Positions 44,005-53,181 of a stretch of 64,000 nucleotides of DNA are shown here, in pieces (the first letter of the stretch is position 1; the number at the start of each line of letters is the position of its first letter). The stretch covers positions 1-64,000 of the forward strand of contig NZ_JAATHJ010000017.1 in assembly GCF_012034335.1 (NCBI RefSeq), read 5' to 3'. The translations under genes and the position numbers were made by a program. The stretch is from Alkalicoccus luteus (GTDB lineage: Bacteria > Bacillota > Bacilli > Bacillales > Salisediminibacteriaceae). Below the pieces are notes generated by a model that was given only the letters and a program-made list of their open reading frames with translations, did no database searches and was not told the origin of the DNA.

Positions 44005-44859
44005 ATGTCTTTTACAATTGGTGAAATCACCTATACAAATATTCAGCCGATGTTTCATTTCCTGGACAGGCCTGCTATGGAGCAGCGGGGGTTCACATTT
44101 CAGAAATCAATCCCCTCCGAATTGAATGGGCGGATGCGTGACGGACGGATAGACGCAGGAGGCATAAGCTCATTTGAATATGCTTCCAATCCCGACGCTT
44201 ACTATATATTAAAAGATCTTTCTGTTTCATCGAAAGGCGATGTGAGGTCTATTTTTCTATTTTCAAAACGTCCTATCGGTGAGCTGAACGACGCTTCTGT
44301 TGCGCTGACCTCGAGCTCGGCCACGTCTGTCCACCTGCTTAAACTTCTGCTGGAAAGACGTGAAGGGATTCAGCCTGTTTATTCGACAGAAGAACCTGAT
44401 TTTACTTATATGATGAAAAATCATGATGCCTGCCTTCTGATTGGTGATGATGCGATTAAAGCAGCAGACTCCGCAGAAGGGATATACCAGTATGATCTTG
44501 GTCGGCTCTGGTTCGACTGGACAGGGCTGCCAATGACGTATGCACTGCTGGCTGTTCGCAGAGAGAAGGCGGAGAATGATCCTTCAAAAACGGAAGAGCT
44601 GCACCGGCAGCTTCATCGGAGTCTTCGTGCTTGCAGGGAAACGGGTTTTAAAGCTTTAACGGAAAAATCAGCCGCTGATCACGGATTAACTACAACGTTC
44701 TGGGAAGCGTATTTTCAAAATCTGCGCTACGAGTTAAACGATGAGGAGCTCGACGGACTCAACCTGTTCTGCCGGTTGCTTTATGAGGAGCAGTATATTT
44801 CTCAAAAGCCGGAGATAGAAGTCTGGGAATCGGACAGACACAGGATGGGATCACGATGA
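44005..44859 (+). CDS. mqnA: chorismate dehydratase MqnA
   Basis: Dehydrates chorismate to 3-enolpyruvylbenzoate, the first step of the futalosine route to menaquinone. The 284-residue protein belongs to the MqnA/MqnD periplasmic-binding-fold family: N-terminal IGEITYTNIQPMF, the ligand-binding segment RIDAGGISSFEYA, SSSATSVHLLK and the DYLIGDDA-type loop, here CLLIGDDAIKAA. The length and the N-terminal YTN(x)xP pattern fit MqnA better than MqnD. It sits between the prenyltransferase and hepT and overlaps hepT by four bases. The other mqn genes are not in this window. Confidence 0.87.
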   Translation: MSFTIGEITYTNIQPMFHFLDRPAMEQRGFTFQKSIPSELNGRMRDGRIDAGGISSFEYASNPDAYYILKDLSVSSKGDVRSIFLFSKRPIGELNDASVALTSSSATSVHLLKLLLERREGIQPVYSTEEPDFTYMMKNHDACLLIGDDAIKAADSAEGIYQYDLGRLWFDWTGLPMTYALLAVRREKAENDPSKTEELHRQLHRSLRACRETGFKALTEKSAADHGLTTTFWEAYFQNLRYELNDEELDGLNLFCRLLYEEQYISQKPEIEVWESDRHRMGSR

Positions 44860-45824
44860 AGCTCGCAGAACTTTACAGGCACGTGAAACCGGAAGCGGCA
44901 AAACTGGAAAAGGAAATTGAGTCTGCAATTGTTTCAAATCATGATGTACTGGAACGGACATCCTCGCATATTCTTCAGGCAGGCGGTAAACGAATCCGGC
45001 CAGTCTTTGTACTCCTGAGTGCTAAATGCAGCTCGTATGATTTCGATGAAATTAAGAAAGTGGCAGTGCCGCTTGAGTTGATTCATATGGCATCGCTCGT
45101 TCATGACGACGTCATTGATGATGCGGATACCAGAAGAGGCAGGGAAACGATAAAATCAAGATGGGATAACCGGACGGCAATGTATACAGGTGATTTTTTA
45201 TTTGCAAAAGCGATTCAGAAAGCAGCGGAGAGCCAGTATCTGGATGTGCATCCGATCCTGTCACGTGCTATGAGGGAAATGTGCATTGGAGAAATTGAGC
45301 AGCTGCGGGATCAATATAATGCAGATCAGTCGCTTAAAGATTATTTGCGACGCATCCGCAGAAAAACAGCCCTGCTCATTTCTGTGAGCTGTGAACTTGG
45401 AGCGGTCGTCAGCGGAGCAGATGAATCATTAAGACGGGCTTTGAAATGGTACGGCTATTACGCAGGAATGGCGTTTCAAATCACAGATGATATTCTGGAC
45501 TTTACCGGCAGTGAAAAAGAGCTGGGTAAACCTGCCGGCAGTGATCTGATTCAGGGAAACATAACGCTTCCTGCTCTCTATGCGATGCAGGAGGATAAAG
45601 AGCTAAATCAGATGATCCGCCGCTATACGAATGACCCTGAACGGGCGGAGCTGCCAATGGATGAAGTGATCAGACGACTTCGAAACACAACTGCGGTTGC
45701 CAGATCCCGGGAGCTTGCAGATGCCTACGTGCATAAAGCAGTGATGATGCTGAAGCCTTTTTCCGGATCAGACACAGATGCCCTCGTTCGGATTGCACAT
45801 TTTATTGGAGGTCGGCGCTTCTGA
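44856..45824 (+). CDS. hepT: heptaprenyl diphosphate synthase component 2
   Basis: Catalytic subunit that builds C35 heptaprenyl diphosphate from farnesyl and isopentenyl diphosphate. The 322-residue protein has the first Asp-rich motif LVHDDVIDDADTRRG and the second ITDDILDF, and the GGKRIRP substrate motif. It works with HepS encoded at the start of the same cluster. The ATG lies inside the mqnA stop region. A hairpin follows, then ndk. Confidence 0.95.
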   Translation: MKLAELYRHVKPEAAKLEKEIESAIVSNHDVLERTSSHILQAGGKRIRPVFVLLSAKCSSYDFDEIKKVAVPLELIHMASLVHDDVIDDADTRRGRETIKSRWDNRTAMYTGDFLFAKAIQKAAESQYLDVHPILSRAMREMCIGEIEQLRDQYNADQSLKDYLRRIRRKTALLISVSCELGAVVSGADESLRRALKWYGYYAGMAFQITDDILDFTGSEKELGKPAGSDLIQGNITLPALYAMQEDKELNQMIRRYTNDPERAELPMDEVIRRLRNTTAVARSRELADAYVHKAVMMLKPFSGSDTDALVRIAHFIGGRRF

Positions 45825-45835
45825 CAACGTTCTTA

Positions 45836-45863
45836 GCCGGGCAGAAAAACAAGTCTGCCCGGC
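45836..45863 (+). terminator. probable terminator after hepT
   Basis: A perfect 10-bp stem (45836-45845 with 45854-45863) with an 8-base loop, followed by a broken T-rich stretch rather than a clean T-run. Confidence 0.65.
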
Positions 45864-45888
45864 ACGTTATTTTATTTTATTGAAAGCG

Positions 45889-45917
45889 TTGTCATGCACG
45901 ACGGTTTTTGTTATAGT
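45889..45917 (+). promoter_or_regulatory. sigma-A-type promoter of ndk
   Basis: TTGTCA (45889-45894) and TATAGT (45912-45917) with exactly 17 bases between; about 40 bases before the ndk ATG. Confidence 0.7.
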
Positions 45918-45958
45918 AGGATAGAATTACATAATATGTATGCAGGAGATGATCAGAA

Positions 45959-46393
45959 ATGGAACAAACATTTGTTATGGTTAAGCCTGATGGCGTGCGC
46001 CGCGGGCTTGCAAGTGCGATTATGAATCGATTTGAGCAAAAAGGCTATGCTCTTCGCGGAGCTAAGCTGATGACGATGTCGCGCGATCTTGCAGAAACAC
46101 ATTACGGTGAGCACAAAGAGCGTCCGTTTTTTGGTGAGCTTGTATCATTTATTACTTCCGGACCGGTTTTTGCCATGGTATTGGAAGGAGAAGGTGTCAT
46201 TGCGGAAGCTCGTAAAATGATCGGTGCCACTGATCCGCTCGAAGCTGCACCGGGCACAATTCGTGGAGACTATGCGATCAAAAAGTCGGAAAACATTATT
46301 CACGGCTCGGATTCGTCTGAAAGTGCGGATCGGGAAATTAAGCTGTTTTTCGCAGCTGACGAACTCGTAGAAGCACCTCAGACTATTTCATAA
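45959..46393 (+). CDS. ndk: nucleoside diphosphate kinase
   Basis: Exchanges the terminal phosphate between nucleoside di- and triphosphates. The 144-residue protein starts with the family N-terminus [15 protein letters not shown] and contains the active-site His in [12 protein letters not shown]. The ATG has AGGAGATGA upstream. It is monocistronic, between its own promoter and a strong terminator, in the same order (hepT-ndk-cheR) as B. subtilis. Confidence 0.97.
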   Translation: MEQTFVMVKPDGVRRGLASAIMNRFEQKGYALRGAKLMTMSRDLAETHYGEHKERPFFGELVSFITSGPVFAMVLEGEGVIAEARKMIGATDPLEAAPGTIRGDYAIKKSENIIHGSDSSESADREIKLFFAADELVEAPQTIS

Positions 46394-46411
46394 AAAAATA
46401 AACATAGTCAT

Positions 46412-46454
46412 AAAAAGGCGCCGATGACCGTTTAACAGGTCATCGGCGCTTTTT
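46412..46454. terminator. intrinsic terminator of ndk
   Basis: A perfect 12-bp stem (46418-46429 with 46438-46449), 8-base loop, flanked by five A and five T residues. Confidence 0.92.
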
Positions 46455-46742
46455 ATGCGTGAAGGCATATGTTCTATGCAGCTTAAACGCTTTAAAAAAG
46501 GCAAATAGTGAGCGGGCATACATAACGTCGTTTAAAAATAGTTCAGCAGCAAACGAACTAAACTTTGAGCTATATATGATGAAGCATGCGTAAACACGTG
46601 CGAATGTACATAGCTTGACTACAATTGTTTGAAATCATGCCTGCTGTGCGATAATAAAGATACAATAAAATGCCGATACTACTATTGAAGCCTGCATTAC
46701 ATAAAAGATATCAAGCTGCTGGCGGGAAAGATGGGGGATTAT
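46455..46742 (+). promoter_or_regulatory. intergenic region with the cheR promoter
   Basis: About 290 bases without a gene. A sigma-A-type promoter is seen at 46629-46657: TTGAAA and TAATAA with 17-base spacing. The leader to the cheR start is about 80 bases. A GGGGGAT ribosome binding site lies before ATG 46743. The remainder shows no gene, repeat or clear RNA fold. Confidence 0.5.
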
Positions 46743-47510
46743 ATGAGCGCAGACTACATTGCATTTACAGAAGCTGTATATAAAAAGACAGGGATTGATT
46801 TAACACTTTATAAAGAAGCGCAAATGAAGCGCAGGCTGACTTCACTTCGCGACAAACGGGGGTTTACGAGCTTTCAGAATTATTTTAACGCGCTGCGGAC
46901 AGATGAACAGCTGTTTCAGGAATTCCTGGAACGCATGACGATTAATGTATCTGAGTTTTTCCGGAACCGGAGCCGGTGGGACGTACTTCAAAAGCAGATT
47001 CTTCCGGAGTTGGCAGCGGACAAATCACGCATAAAGCTGTGGAGTGCTGCATGTTCTACCGGCGAAGAACCTTACTCCTTGTCGATCCTGCTGCACGAGC
47101 TCCAGCTAAATGGCAGTATTCTGGCTACCGATCTGGACGAATCCATATTGAACAGAGCGCGCGCGGGGCTTTATTTGGAGAAATCTTTGCGTGAAGTTCC
47201 GCAAGCTCTTCGGAGTGCCCACTTTTTAAAAACTGCTGGAGGCTGGAAAGTATCGGAACAGCTGAAAAAGCTGGTCACATTTAACAAGCATAATTTGCTT
47301 AAGGACCCATATCCAAAAGGGATCGATTTGATTGTGTGCCGAAACGTGATGATATACTTTACTGAGGAAGCGAAAGCAGATATCTATAACCGGTTTTCGG
47401 ACTCGTTACGTCCCGGAGGTATTCTGTTTGTGGGAAGCACGGAGCAAATTTTTAACCCTCATAAATTCGGTTTGGAATCAGCCGGGACTTTTTTCTACCG
47501 TAAAGGCTGA
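46743..47510 (+). CDS. cheR: chemotaxis protein methyltransferase CheR
   Basis: Methylates glutamates on chemoreceptors with SAM to adapt the chemotaxis signal. The 255-residue protein has the N-terminal helical domain with FLERMTINVSEFFRN and the SAM domain with KLWSAACSTGEEPYS, ILATDLDESIL and the DLIVCRNVMIYF motif. ATG 46743 is preferred over ATG 46731 because the GGGGGA ribosome site sits between them. Its place between ndk and aroC is conserved in B. subtilis. Confidence 0.95.
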   Translation: MSADYIAFTEAVYKKTGIDLTLYKEAQMKRRLTSLRDKRGFTSFQNYFNALRTDEQLFQEFLERMTINVSEFFRNRSRWDVLQKQILPELAADKSRIKLWSAACSTGEEPYSLSILLHELQLNGSILATDLDESILNRARAGLYLEKSLREVPQALRSAHFLKTAGGWKVSEQLKKLVTFNKHNLLKDPYPKGIDLIVCRNVMIYFTEEAKADIYNRFSDSLRPGGILFVGSTEQIFNPHKFGLESAGTFFYRKG

Positions 47511-47543
47511 AAGCCGGCTGCTGATAAAGTAAGGAGCCTGCTT

Positions 47544-47690
47544 ATGAATGACTTACCTGATAGTGGTCTGCAGGAAAAAAACCATCCCGAACAGGAGGGT
47601 TTTTTCCTGTTGTTGTTTAAACCGGCCACTGAAGAACACCGCTCTGACAGAGAAAGCATAGAAATCGAACATGCCGGCAAAAAACGTTAA
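47544..47690 (+). CDS. candidate small protein gene of unknown function
   Basis: Not recognised. A 48-codon frame from ATG to TAA 33 bases after cheR, with a good ribosome site (AAGGAG, eight bases upstream). The product is charged at both ends with a short hydrophobic middle (GFFLLLF). However, bases 47571-47609 inside it form a terminator-like hairpin, which could simply be the cheR terminator; then the frame would be chance. I rate gene and chance about equally. Confidence 0.3.
   Translation: MNDLPDSGLQEKNHPEQEGFFLLLFKPATEEHRSDRESIEIEHAGKKR
47571..47609 (+). terminator. terminator-like hairpin after cheR
   Basis: CAGGAAAAAA...ACC pairs with GG...TTTTTTCCTG (47571-47583 with 47598-47609), with an inner TCC/GGA pair, so a GC core is followed by T residues. 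It lies about 60 bases after the cheR stop and inside a small open frame. Confidence 0.55.
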
Positions 47691-47842
47691 AATGGAACAA
47701 TAGAAAGAGAAGATAAACAAAAAAATGTTCTTTTCGGAAAAAATCGTGCAATCCTCTTGAAATTACGCGCAAAATCAGCAAGAATAGACACTAAGATAAT
47801 TTAACGCATAAAAGCGATAAAGAAAATGGAAGGTGATCTTGG

Positions 47843-49015
47843 ATGAGATTTTTAACAGCAGGTGAATCACACGGTCCACAACTTACAGCGATTGTAGAAG
47901 GAGTGCCTTCCCAGCTGCCTTTGCAGGCTGAAGATATTAATAAGCATCTGGCACGCCGTCAAAAGGGATACGGCCGCGGCCGCAGAATGCAGATTGAAAA
48001 AGATCAGGTACAGATTTTGAGCGGCGTAAGGCACGGCAGGACAACAGGGGCTCCGATCACGCTTGTCGTAGAAAATAAAGATTGGACGCACTGGACGAAA
48101 ATCATGGGTGCTGAGCCTATTTCAGAAGAAGAAGAGCAGGAAGTCAAGCGCAAAATTACGCGCCCACGGCCAGGGCACGCTGATCTGAATGGGGCGATTA
48201 AATACCGGCACCGAGATATGAGAAATGTGCTGGAGCGTTCCAGTGCAAGGGAAACGACAGTCAGAGTAGCAGTAGGTGCGCTGGCACAGGTCATTCTGGA
48301 ACAGTTTAACATCAGGCTTGCCGGCCACGTTCTGGAAATCGGCGATGTAAAAGCTGAGCAGCTTCCATTTGAGAGCGTGGACGCCCTTCAGGAAGTAACG
48401 GAAGCTTCAGAAGTCCGCTGCATGGATAATGAAGCTTCTGAAAAAATGAAGGCAGCTATAGATGATGCGAAACAGAATGGCGATTCGATCGGCGGTATCG
48501 TCGAAGTAATTGCAGAAAATGTGCCGATCGGTCTCGGAAGCTTCGTTCATTATGACCGAAAACTGGACGGAAAAATTGCACAATCAGTATTGAGTATTAA
48601 TGCTTTCAAAGGTGTGGAAATCGGCTTAGGCTTTGAAGCTGCGAGAATGAAAGGAAGCGAGGTTCATGATGAAATCACATATTCCGAGGAAAACGGATTT
48701 CAGCGCAGAACGAACCGCCTCGGTGGCTTTGAAGGTGGCATGACAAACGGCATGCCGGTTGTTGTCCACGGTGCTATGAAGCCAATTCCTACGCTTTACA
48801 AGCCGCTTCAAAGCGTTGATATAGACTCTAAAGAGCCATTTACAGCATCGATTGAACGCTCTGACAGCTGTGCTGTTCCTGCAGCAGCAGTAGTCGCTGA
48901 AGCAGCCGTGGCATGGGAGCTTGCAGACGCATTCCTTGATAAATTCGGAGCAGATACGATGGAAGACATTCGTCAATCATATGAAAACTACTTGAAAGAA
49001 GCGAGGGAGTTTTAA
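47843..49015 (+). CDS. aroC: chorismate synthase
   Basis: Last step of the shikimate pathway: 5-enolpyruvylshikimate-3-phosphate to chorismate, needing reduced FMN. The 390-residue protein has the family motifs GESHGPQL, the [15 protein letters not shown] segment, RSSARETT and [16 protein letters not shown]. It is named aroF in B. subtilis. The ATG has GGAAGGTGAT upstream. It opens the aromatic supraoperon; a weak promoter candidate is TTGAAA at 47757-47762 with AAGAAT 17 bases on. The stop codon is directly followed by the aroB ATG. Confidence 0.96.
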   Translation: MRFLTAGESHGPQLTAIVEGVPSQLPLQAEDINKHLARRQKGYGRGRRMQIEKDQVQILSGVRHGRTTGAPITLVVENKDWTHWTKIMGAEPISEEEEQEVKRKITRPRPGHADLNGAIKYRHRDMRNVLERSSARETTVRVAVGALAQVILEQFNIRLAGHVLEIGDVKAEQLPFESVDALQEVTEASEVRCMDNEASEKMKAAIDDAKQNGDSIGGIVEVIAENVPIGLGSFVHYDRKLDGKIAQSVLSINAFKGVEIGLGFEAARMKGSEVHDEITYSEENGFQRRTNRLGGFEGGMTNGMPVVVHGAMKPIPTLYKPLQSVDIDSKEPFTASIERSDSCAVPAAAVVAEAAVAWELADAFLDKFGADTMEDIRQSYENYLKEAREF

Positions 49016-50098
49016 ATGGGCAAGAGGCTGGACATTATCAACAGCGGAGGAAGTTATCCGGTTGAAATTGAGCACGGCCTCCGCTTTCGCACGGAAGAGA
49101 AAATACGTCAGGTATGTCCTGACGCTACGTCCGTCTTTCTTATCGCGGACGAGAATGCAGCATCTCACTATTTAAACGATGTGCTTTCTTCTTTTCAACA
49201 GCCGCCGCACGTGATCTTTCTTCAGCCGGGAGAAGGATCGAAATCAATCGAGGAGCTGCAACGCGTGCTTACAGAGCTGCTGGAACATGGAGCAGACCGT
49301 AAAAGCGTTGTCGCAGCACTTGGAGGCGGCGTCACTGGAGATTTAGCAGGATTTGCAGCTGCAGTGCTTTTGCGAGGTGTTTCCTTTGTTCAAATTCCCA
49401 CAACGCTGCTCGCTCACGACAGCAGCGTTGGCGGGAAAACGGGGATCAACCATCCGTCAGGCAAAAATCTGATCGGTGCTTTTTATGCGCCTGCCGCGGT
49501 TTTATACGACCCTGCTATGCTGCAGACGCTCCCGGAAGGGGAATGGCGCTCCGGATTTGCTGAGGTTATCAAGCACAGTCTGATCAGCCGCAGCGGATTT
49601 TTAGAATGGCTGTCCGACAACGTCAATAATCCACGCGATTTGCAGGATGAGGCGCTTGAAGAGCTGTTGTACCGTTCTATTCAGGTGAAAGCTTCGATTG
49701 TTGAAGAGGATGAATTTGAAGCGGGCGTCCGTGCTTATTTGAACTTCGGGCACACGCTCGGCCATGCAATCGAAGCAGAAGCAGGCTACGGCACATGGAC
49801 GCATGGAGAAGCTGTTGCACTTGGCATGCTGGCAGCGATGCATCTGAGTCGTTTCAAGCTTCAGGCTGATCTCCCTCTTGAGAACGTCAAGGAGCTGCTC
49901 GAGAATCATGGCTTTCAAACAGCTCTCCCGCACTCCTTCGACCATCAGAAGCTCCTGGAGCGGATGAAACGTGATAAAAAGACCGAAGCCGGAAACCTTC
50001 GCTTTGTACTGCTTAGAGAGCTCGGTATGCCTGAGCTGATTCCAGTGGAAACGGAGCTTGTCAAGGAAGCATTGAAAGAGGTGACAAGCGATGATTAG
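49016..50098 (+). CDS. aroB: 3-dehydroquinate synthase
   Basis: Second step of the shikimate pathway: DAHP to 3-dehydroquinate, with NAD and a divalent metal. The 360-residue protein has the NAD motif PGEGSKSIE and ALGGGVTGDLAGFAAA, LAHDSSVGGKTGINHP, and the metal-binding HTLGHAIEAE and HGEAVALGM segments. It begins at the base after the aroC stop codon and overlaps aroH by eight bases, so translation is coupled through. Confidence 0.96.
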   Translation: MGKRLDIINSGGSYPVEIEHGLRFRTEEKIRQVCPDATSVFLIADENAASHYLNDVLSSFQQPPHVIFLQPGEGSKSIEELQRVLTELLEHGADRKSVVAALGGGVTGDLAGFAAAVLLRGVSFVQIPTTLLAHDSSVGGKTGINHPSGKNLIGAFYAPAAVLYDPAMLQTLPEGEWRSGFAEVIKHSLISRSGFLEWLSDNVNNPRDLQDEALEELLYRSIQVKASIVEEDEFEAGVRAYLNFGHTLGHAIEAEAGYGTWTHGEAVALGMLAAMHLSRFKLQADLPLENVKELLENHGFQTALPHSFDHQKLLERMKRDKKTEAGNLRFVLLRELGMPELIPVETELVKEALKEVTSDD

Positions 50099-50468
50099 AG
50101 GCATCAGAGGTGCAGCAACCGTTAACGAAAACACCGAATCAGAAATTTTAGTTCACACAGAACGGCTCATGAAAGAAATTGAATTACGAAATGAACTGGA
50201 CCCGGAACAAATCGCCCATGTCATCGTAACCGTCACAGAAGATATAGACGCAACGTTCCCAGCCAGGGCGCTTAGGGACATAGCAGGGTATCAGTTCGTA
50301 CCGGTGATGTGTTCAAGGGAAATTCCAGTGCCTGGTTCGATGCCGCTTTGTATCAGGCTGATGGTGACAGTGGAAACGGATTTGAAGCAGAAGGACATCC
50401 AGCACGTCTATCTTGGAAAGGCAGCATCACTGAGGCCGGACCTTTCCTTGACAAACAATGAAGGATAA
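50091..50468 (+). CDS. aroH: chorismate mutase, AroH type
   Basis: Monofunctional chorismate mutase converting chorismate to prephenate for Phe and Tyr. The 125-residue protein has the AroH-type N-terminus IRGIRGAATVNENTESEI with Arg7 and the later segment PVPGSMPLCIRLMVTVE with the second active-site Arg. This trimeric fold is distinct from the AroQ class. The end of the gene contains the trp promoter (50448-50476), as in B. subtilis. Confidence 0.95.
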   Translation: MIRGIRGAATVNENTESEILVHTERLMKEIELRNELDPEQIAHVIVTVTEDIDATFPARALRDIAGYQFVPVMCSREIPVPGSMPLCIRLMVTVETDLKQKDIQHVYLGKAASLRPDLSLTNNEG

Positions 50469-50476
50469 CGTAGGAT
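50448..50476 (+). promoter_or_regulatory. trp operon promoter within the 3' end of aroH
   Basis: A consensus -35 TTGACA (50448-50453) and TAGGAT (50471-50476) with 17-base spacing. The predicted start near 50483 places the whole TRAP target at the 5' end of the RNA. Confidence 0.75.
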
Positions 50477-50482
50477 AGCGCT

Positions 50483-50678
50483 AATAGAGATGAGCGGTCC
50501 CGCAAGCGAAGGGACCAGAGCAGAGCCGGAGCAGAGTCCGAAGAGTTTAGCTGAGATGAGTTTAGTTCTGAACGTATGAATAACCTCCTATTCCATATCC
50601 CTGACGGCAGAATGTCATCGGGGGATATGTTCTTCATGCTACTCTCCGGCTTCATCTGACTTAAGATGAGGTGATTTT
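50483..50678 (+). promoter_or_regulatory. trpE leader with TRAP binding site
   Basis: Eleven GAG/UAG triplets begin at 50487, 50492, 50518, 50523, 50529, 50534, 50543, 50548, 50553, 50558 and 50563, mostly with two-base spacers, exactly the number of TRAP subunits. A hairpin (GGTCCC/GGGACC, 50496-50501 with 50511-50516) separates the second and third. Downstream, 50644-50651 can pair with triplet bases 50524-50531 (8 bp), or else 50652-50657 pairs with 50664-50669 next to the trpE ribosome site. A further stem (50594-50601 with 50622-50629) has no T-run. TRAP binding would therefore mainly block trpE translation; this last point is inference. Confidence 0.85.
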
Positions 50679-52199
50679 GTGTTTAATTTTAACCGCGAAT
50701 CGTTTTTGGACAAAGCTTCCAAAAATCGAACGATCCCCCTTACTGCAACGATAACAGCTGATACGAAGACACCGGTTCAGCTTTTTCACCAATTTAATAA
50801 AAATGCTGCGTTTCTTCTGGAGAGCCGAGATCCACTCTCGCCATGGTCCAGCTACTCGTTTATCGGTCTGGATCCATTTTGCTATCTGGAAGATGAGGGA
50901 GAGTCGTTTATCAGGCTCGACCAAAACAGGAAAACGGTATGGAAGGAGCAGACGCTCCACGATGCATGGGAGCGTATTTTCTCAGAACTGGATCCGTCAC
51001 CTGATTTACCAGACCTGCCCTTTCCCGGTGGAGCTGTCGGCTATCTTTCATTTGAAGGGTTTCGAAATTACGAGCCGGGCATTCGAAAAATGGATGAGGC
51101 AGATCACGACGTACAGTTTATGTTCTGTCAAACGATTCTTGCCTATCATCACAGAGATGAAACGCTCACCATTATTCATTTTGCAGATGCTGCCCGTTCG
51201 CCGGAAGCAGCATTCGATGAAGCTGTCGGACGGATGAGGGAAGTAATGTCAACCGTTGGCAATGCCGCCGACCAGCTTCCGCTGCTGCCTGTTGAAGAAG
51301 AAGTAGAAGATGATTTATTCGACGGAGTCGCTTCTAACTATACGAAGCAGGAGTACATGGCTGATGTGAATCGGATTAAAGAATACATTGCCGCCGGGGA
51401 CGTATTTCAGACGGTCCTGTCACAGCGCTTTGAAATGCCGGTTGAATCAGACGGTCTTTCTTTATATCGTGTACTTCGAAAAGTAAATCCAAGTCCTTAT
51501 TTGTATTATATCCGGTTTCATGACCAGGAAGTAATTGGAAGTTCACCAGAGCGGCTAGTTAAAGCGGACCGAAACAGGGAGCTGGAAATTCATCCGATTG
51601 CAGGAACCCGTAAACGCGGGAGAAATGATGAGGAAGACCGTGAGCTGGAAGCGGACTTGCTTGCTGATGAAAAAGAGCGCGCAGAGCATTTGATGCTGGT
51701 TGATCTTGCCCGAAACGATATTGGCCGCGTAAGTGATTATGGAAGTGTAGGTGTTCACGATATGATGAGCATCTCCTACTTCTCGCATGTAATGCATATG
51801 ACGACGCGAGTCACCGGTACACGGAAGGAGTCGGTTCATCCGTTTGAGGCGCTTCTTGCCACGCATCCTGCAGGGACGGTATCCGGAGCCCCGAAAGTCA
51901 GAGCGGTGGAAATTATTCAGGAGCTTGAGAAAGAACGCAGAGGCGTGTATGCAGGGGCAGTTGCCTACTATGGCTTTAACAAAGCTATCGATTCATGTAT
52001 CGCAATCCGTACGATGATTTTGAAAAAAGGTACAGTCTATGTACAGGCAGGCGCCGGAATTGTGCAGGACTCTGTTCCGGAAAATGAATGGGAAGAAACC
52101 CGAAGCAAGGCCAGTGCACTGCTTTATGCCGTCAAACTTGCAGAGCAGAGAAAGCAGAAAGAGGGGGTCATCAGTCATGACGTTCAGCAGAGTCATTAG
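50679..52199 (+). CDS. trpE: anthranilate synthase component I
   Basis: Makes anthranilate from chorismate with an amidotransferase partner (TrpG/PabA, not in this window). The 506-residue protein has the N-terminal Trp feedback segment with LLESRD and SYSFIG and the catalytic C-terminal domain: [50 protein letters not shown] and YAGAVAYYG. The start is GTG with GAGGTGAT upstream, matching TRAP-controlled translation. It overlaps trpD by 23 bases. Confidence 0.96.
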   Translation: MFNFNRESFLDKASKNRTIPLTATITADTKTPVQLFHQFNKNAAFLLESRDPLSPWSSYSFIGLDPFCYLEDEGESFIRLDQNRKTVWKEQTLHDAWERIFSELDPSPDLPDLPFPGGAVGYLSFEGFRNYEPGIRKMDEADHDVQFMFCQTILAYHHRDETLTIIHFADAARSPEAAFDEAVGRMREVMSTVGNAADQLPLLPVEEEVEDDLFDGVASNYTKQEYMADVNRIKEYIAAGDVFQTVLSQRFEMPVESDGLSLYRVLRKVNPSPYLYYIRFHDQEVIGSSPERLVKADRNRELEIHPIAGTRKRGRNDEEDRELEADLLADEKERAEHLMLVDLARNDIGRVSDYGSVGVHDMMSISYFSHVMHMTTRVTGTRKESVHPFEALLATHPAGTVSGAPKVRAVEIIQELEKERRGVYAGAVAYYGFNKAIDSCIAIRTMILKKGTVYVQAGAGIVQDSVPENEWEETRSKASALLYAVKLAEQRKQKEGVISHDVQQSH

Positions 52200-53181
52200 A
52201 GGAGAAACTATGAGCAGAGATGAGGCAAGGGATACGGCGCTTCAAATGATGGAAGGGAATCTGTCCCCGGAAGTGACAGCGGGTCTTCTTTCGATCATGG
52301 CTTACCGGGGAGAGACGGTACCTGAAATCACCGGCTTTGCTGAGGCAATGATTGAGAAGTCACAAAAAGTGACAGCTGAATTTGACGTGATTGATACGTG
52401 CGGTACAGGAGGAGACGGCAGCGGAACGTACAATGTGTCAACTGCAGCAGCGCTGCTCGTCAGTTCCCTTGGTGTGAAAGTTGCCAAGCACGGCAACCGC
52501 AGCGTTTCCTCTAAATCTGGAAGCGCAGATGTGCTTGAAACCCTCGGAATTCCTGTCGAAAGCAGTCCGGATGAATGCCTGCAAAGTCTGAACGAAAACG
52601 GAATGAGCTTCTTTTTTGCCCCGCGCTATCATTCAGCTATGAAGCATGTTGCGCCGGTCCGGCAGGCGCTCGGGCAGCGAACTATTTTTAATGTGCTCGG
52701 CCCGCTGACGAATCCAGCCGGAGCCCGCGTGCGGGTGATTGGTGCGTACAGCCTGGAAGCTGCAAGAAAAATGGCCGAAGCTTCTTTAAATCTGCCAATT
52801 GACCGCGCTCTGTTTGTGCACGCAAGGGACGGGCTTGATGAATTCTCAGCAGCTGCAGCGACAGACGTGATCGAGCTTCGAAACGGCGAACTGCGTGAAT
52901 ACACTTATTCACCGGAAGATGCCGGGCTGAGAACGCTCCCCTTGAAAGGAGCGCTCGTAAACGACGCCCGCGAAAGCGGTGCTCTGATTGAAGCATTATT
53001 TCAAAATGATGGCCCTGAAGACGCGAAGGTTCTGCTGCTCTTGAATGCAGGAGCTGCTTTGTACACGGCCGGGCGTGCAGCAACTATTAAGGACGGCGTA
53101 AAGGAAGCTGAGAAGGCTTTGAATCAATCAGCCTACAGGCAGCTGGAGCTGCTGCGCAGAAAAGGAGCAGGTGCGGTATGA
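52177..53181 (+). CDS. trpD: anthranilate phosphoribosyltransferase
   Basis: Joins anthranilate and PRPP. The 334-residue protein has the PRPP-binding motif DTCGTGGDGSGTYNVST, the KHGNRSVSSKSGSAD segment and GPLTNPAGARV. ATG 52177 has GAGGGGG about ten bases upstream and lies in the end of trpE; an earlier in-frame start would run through trpE and is rejected. It overlaps trpC by four bases. Confidence 0.96.
   Translation: MTFSRVIRGETMSRDEARDTALQMMEGNLSPEVTAGLLSIMAYRGETVPEITGFAEAMIEKSQKVTAEFDVIDTCGTGGDGSGTYNVSTAAALLVSSLGVKVAKHGNRSVSSKSGSADVLETLGIPVESSPDECLQSLNENGMSFFFAPRYHSAMKHVAPVRQALGQRTIFNVLGPLTNPAGARVRVIGAYSLEAARKMAEASLNLPIDRALFVHARDGLDEFSAAAATDVIELRNGELREYTYSPEDAGLRTLPLKGALVNDARESGALIEALFQNDGPEDAKVLLLLNAGAALYTAGRAATIKDGVKEAEKALNQSAYRQLELLRRKGAGAV

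Noticed and set aside
50471-50478. Further UAG triplets extending the TRAP array upstream
   Set aside because: They fall in the -10 region of the promoter and would not be in the RNA that starts near 50483.
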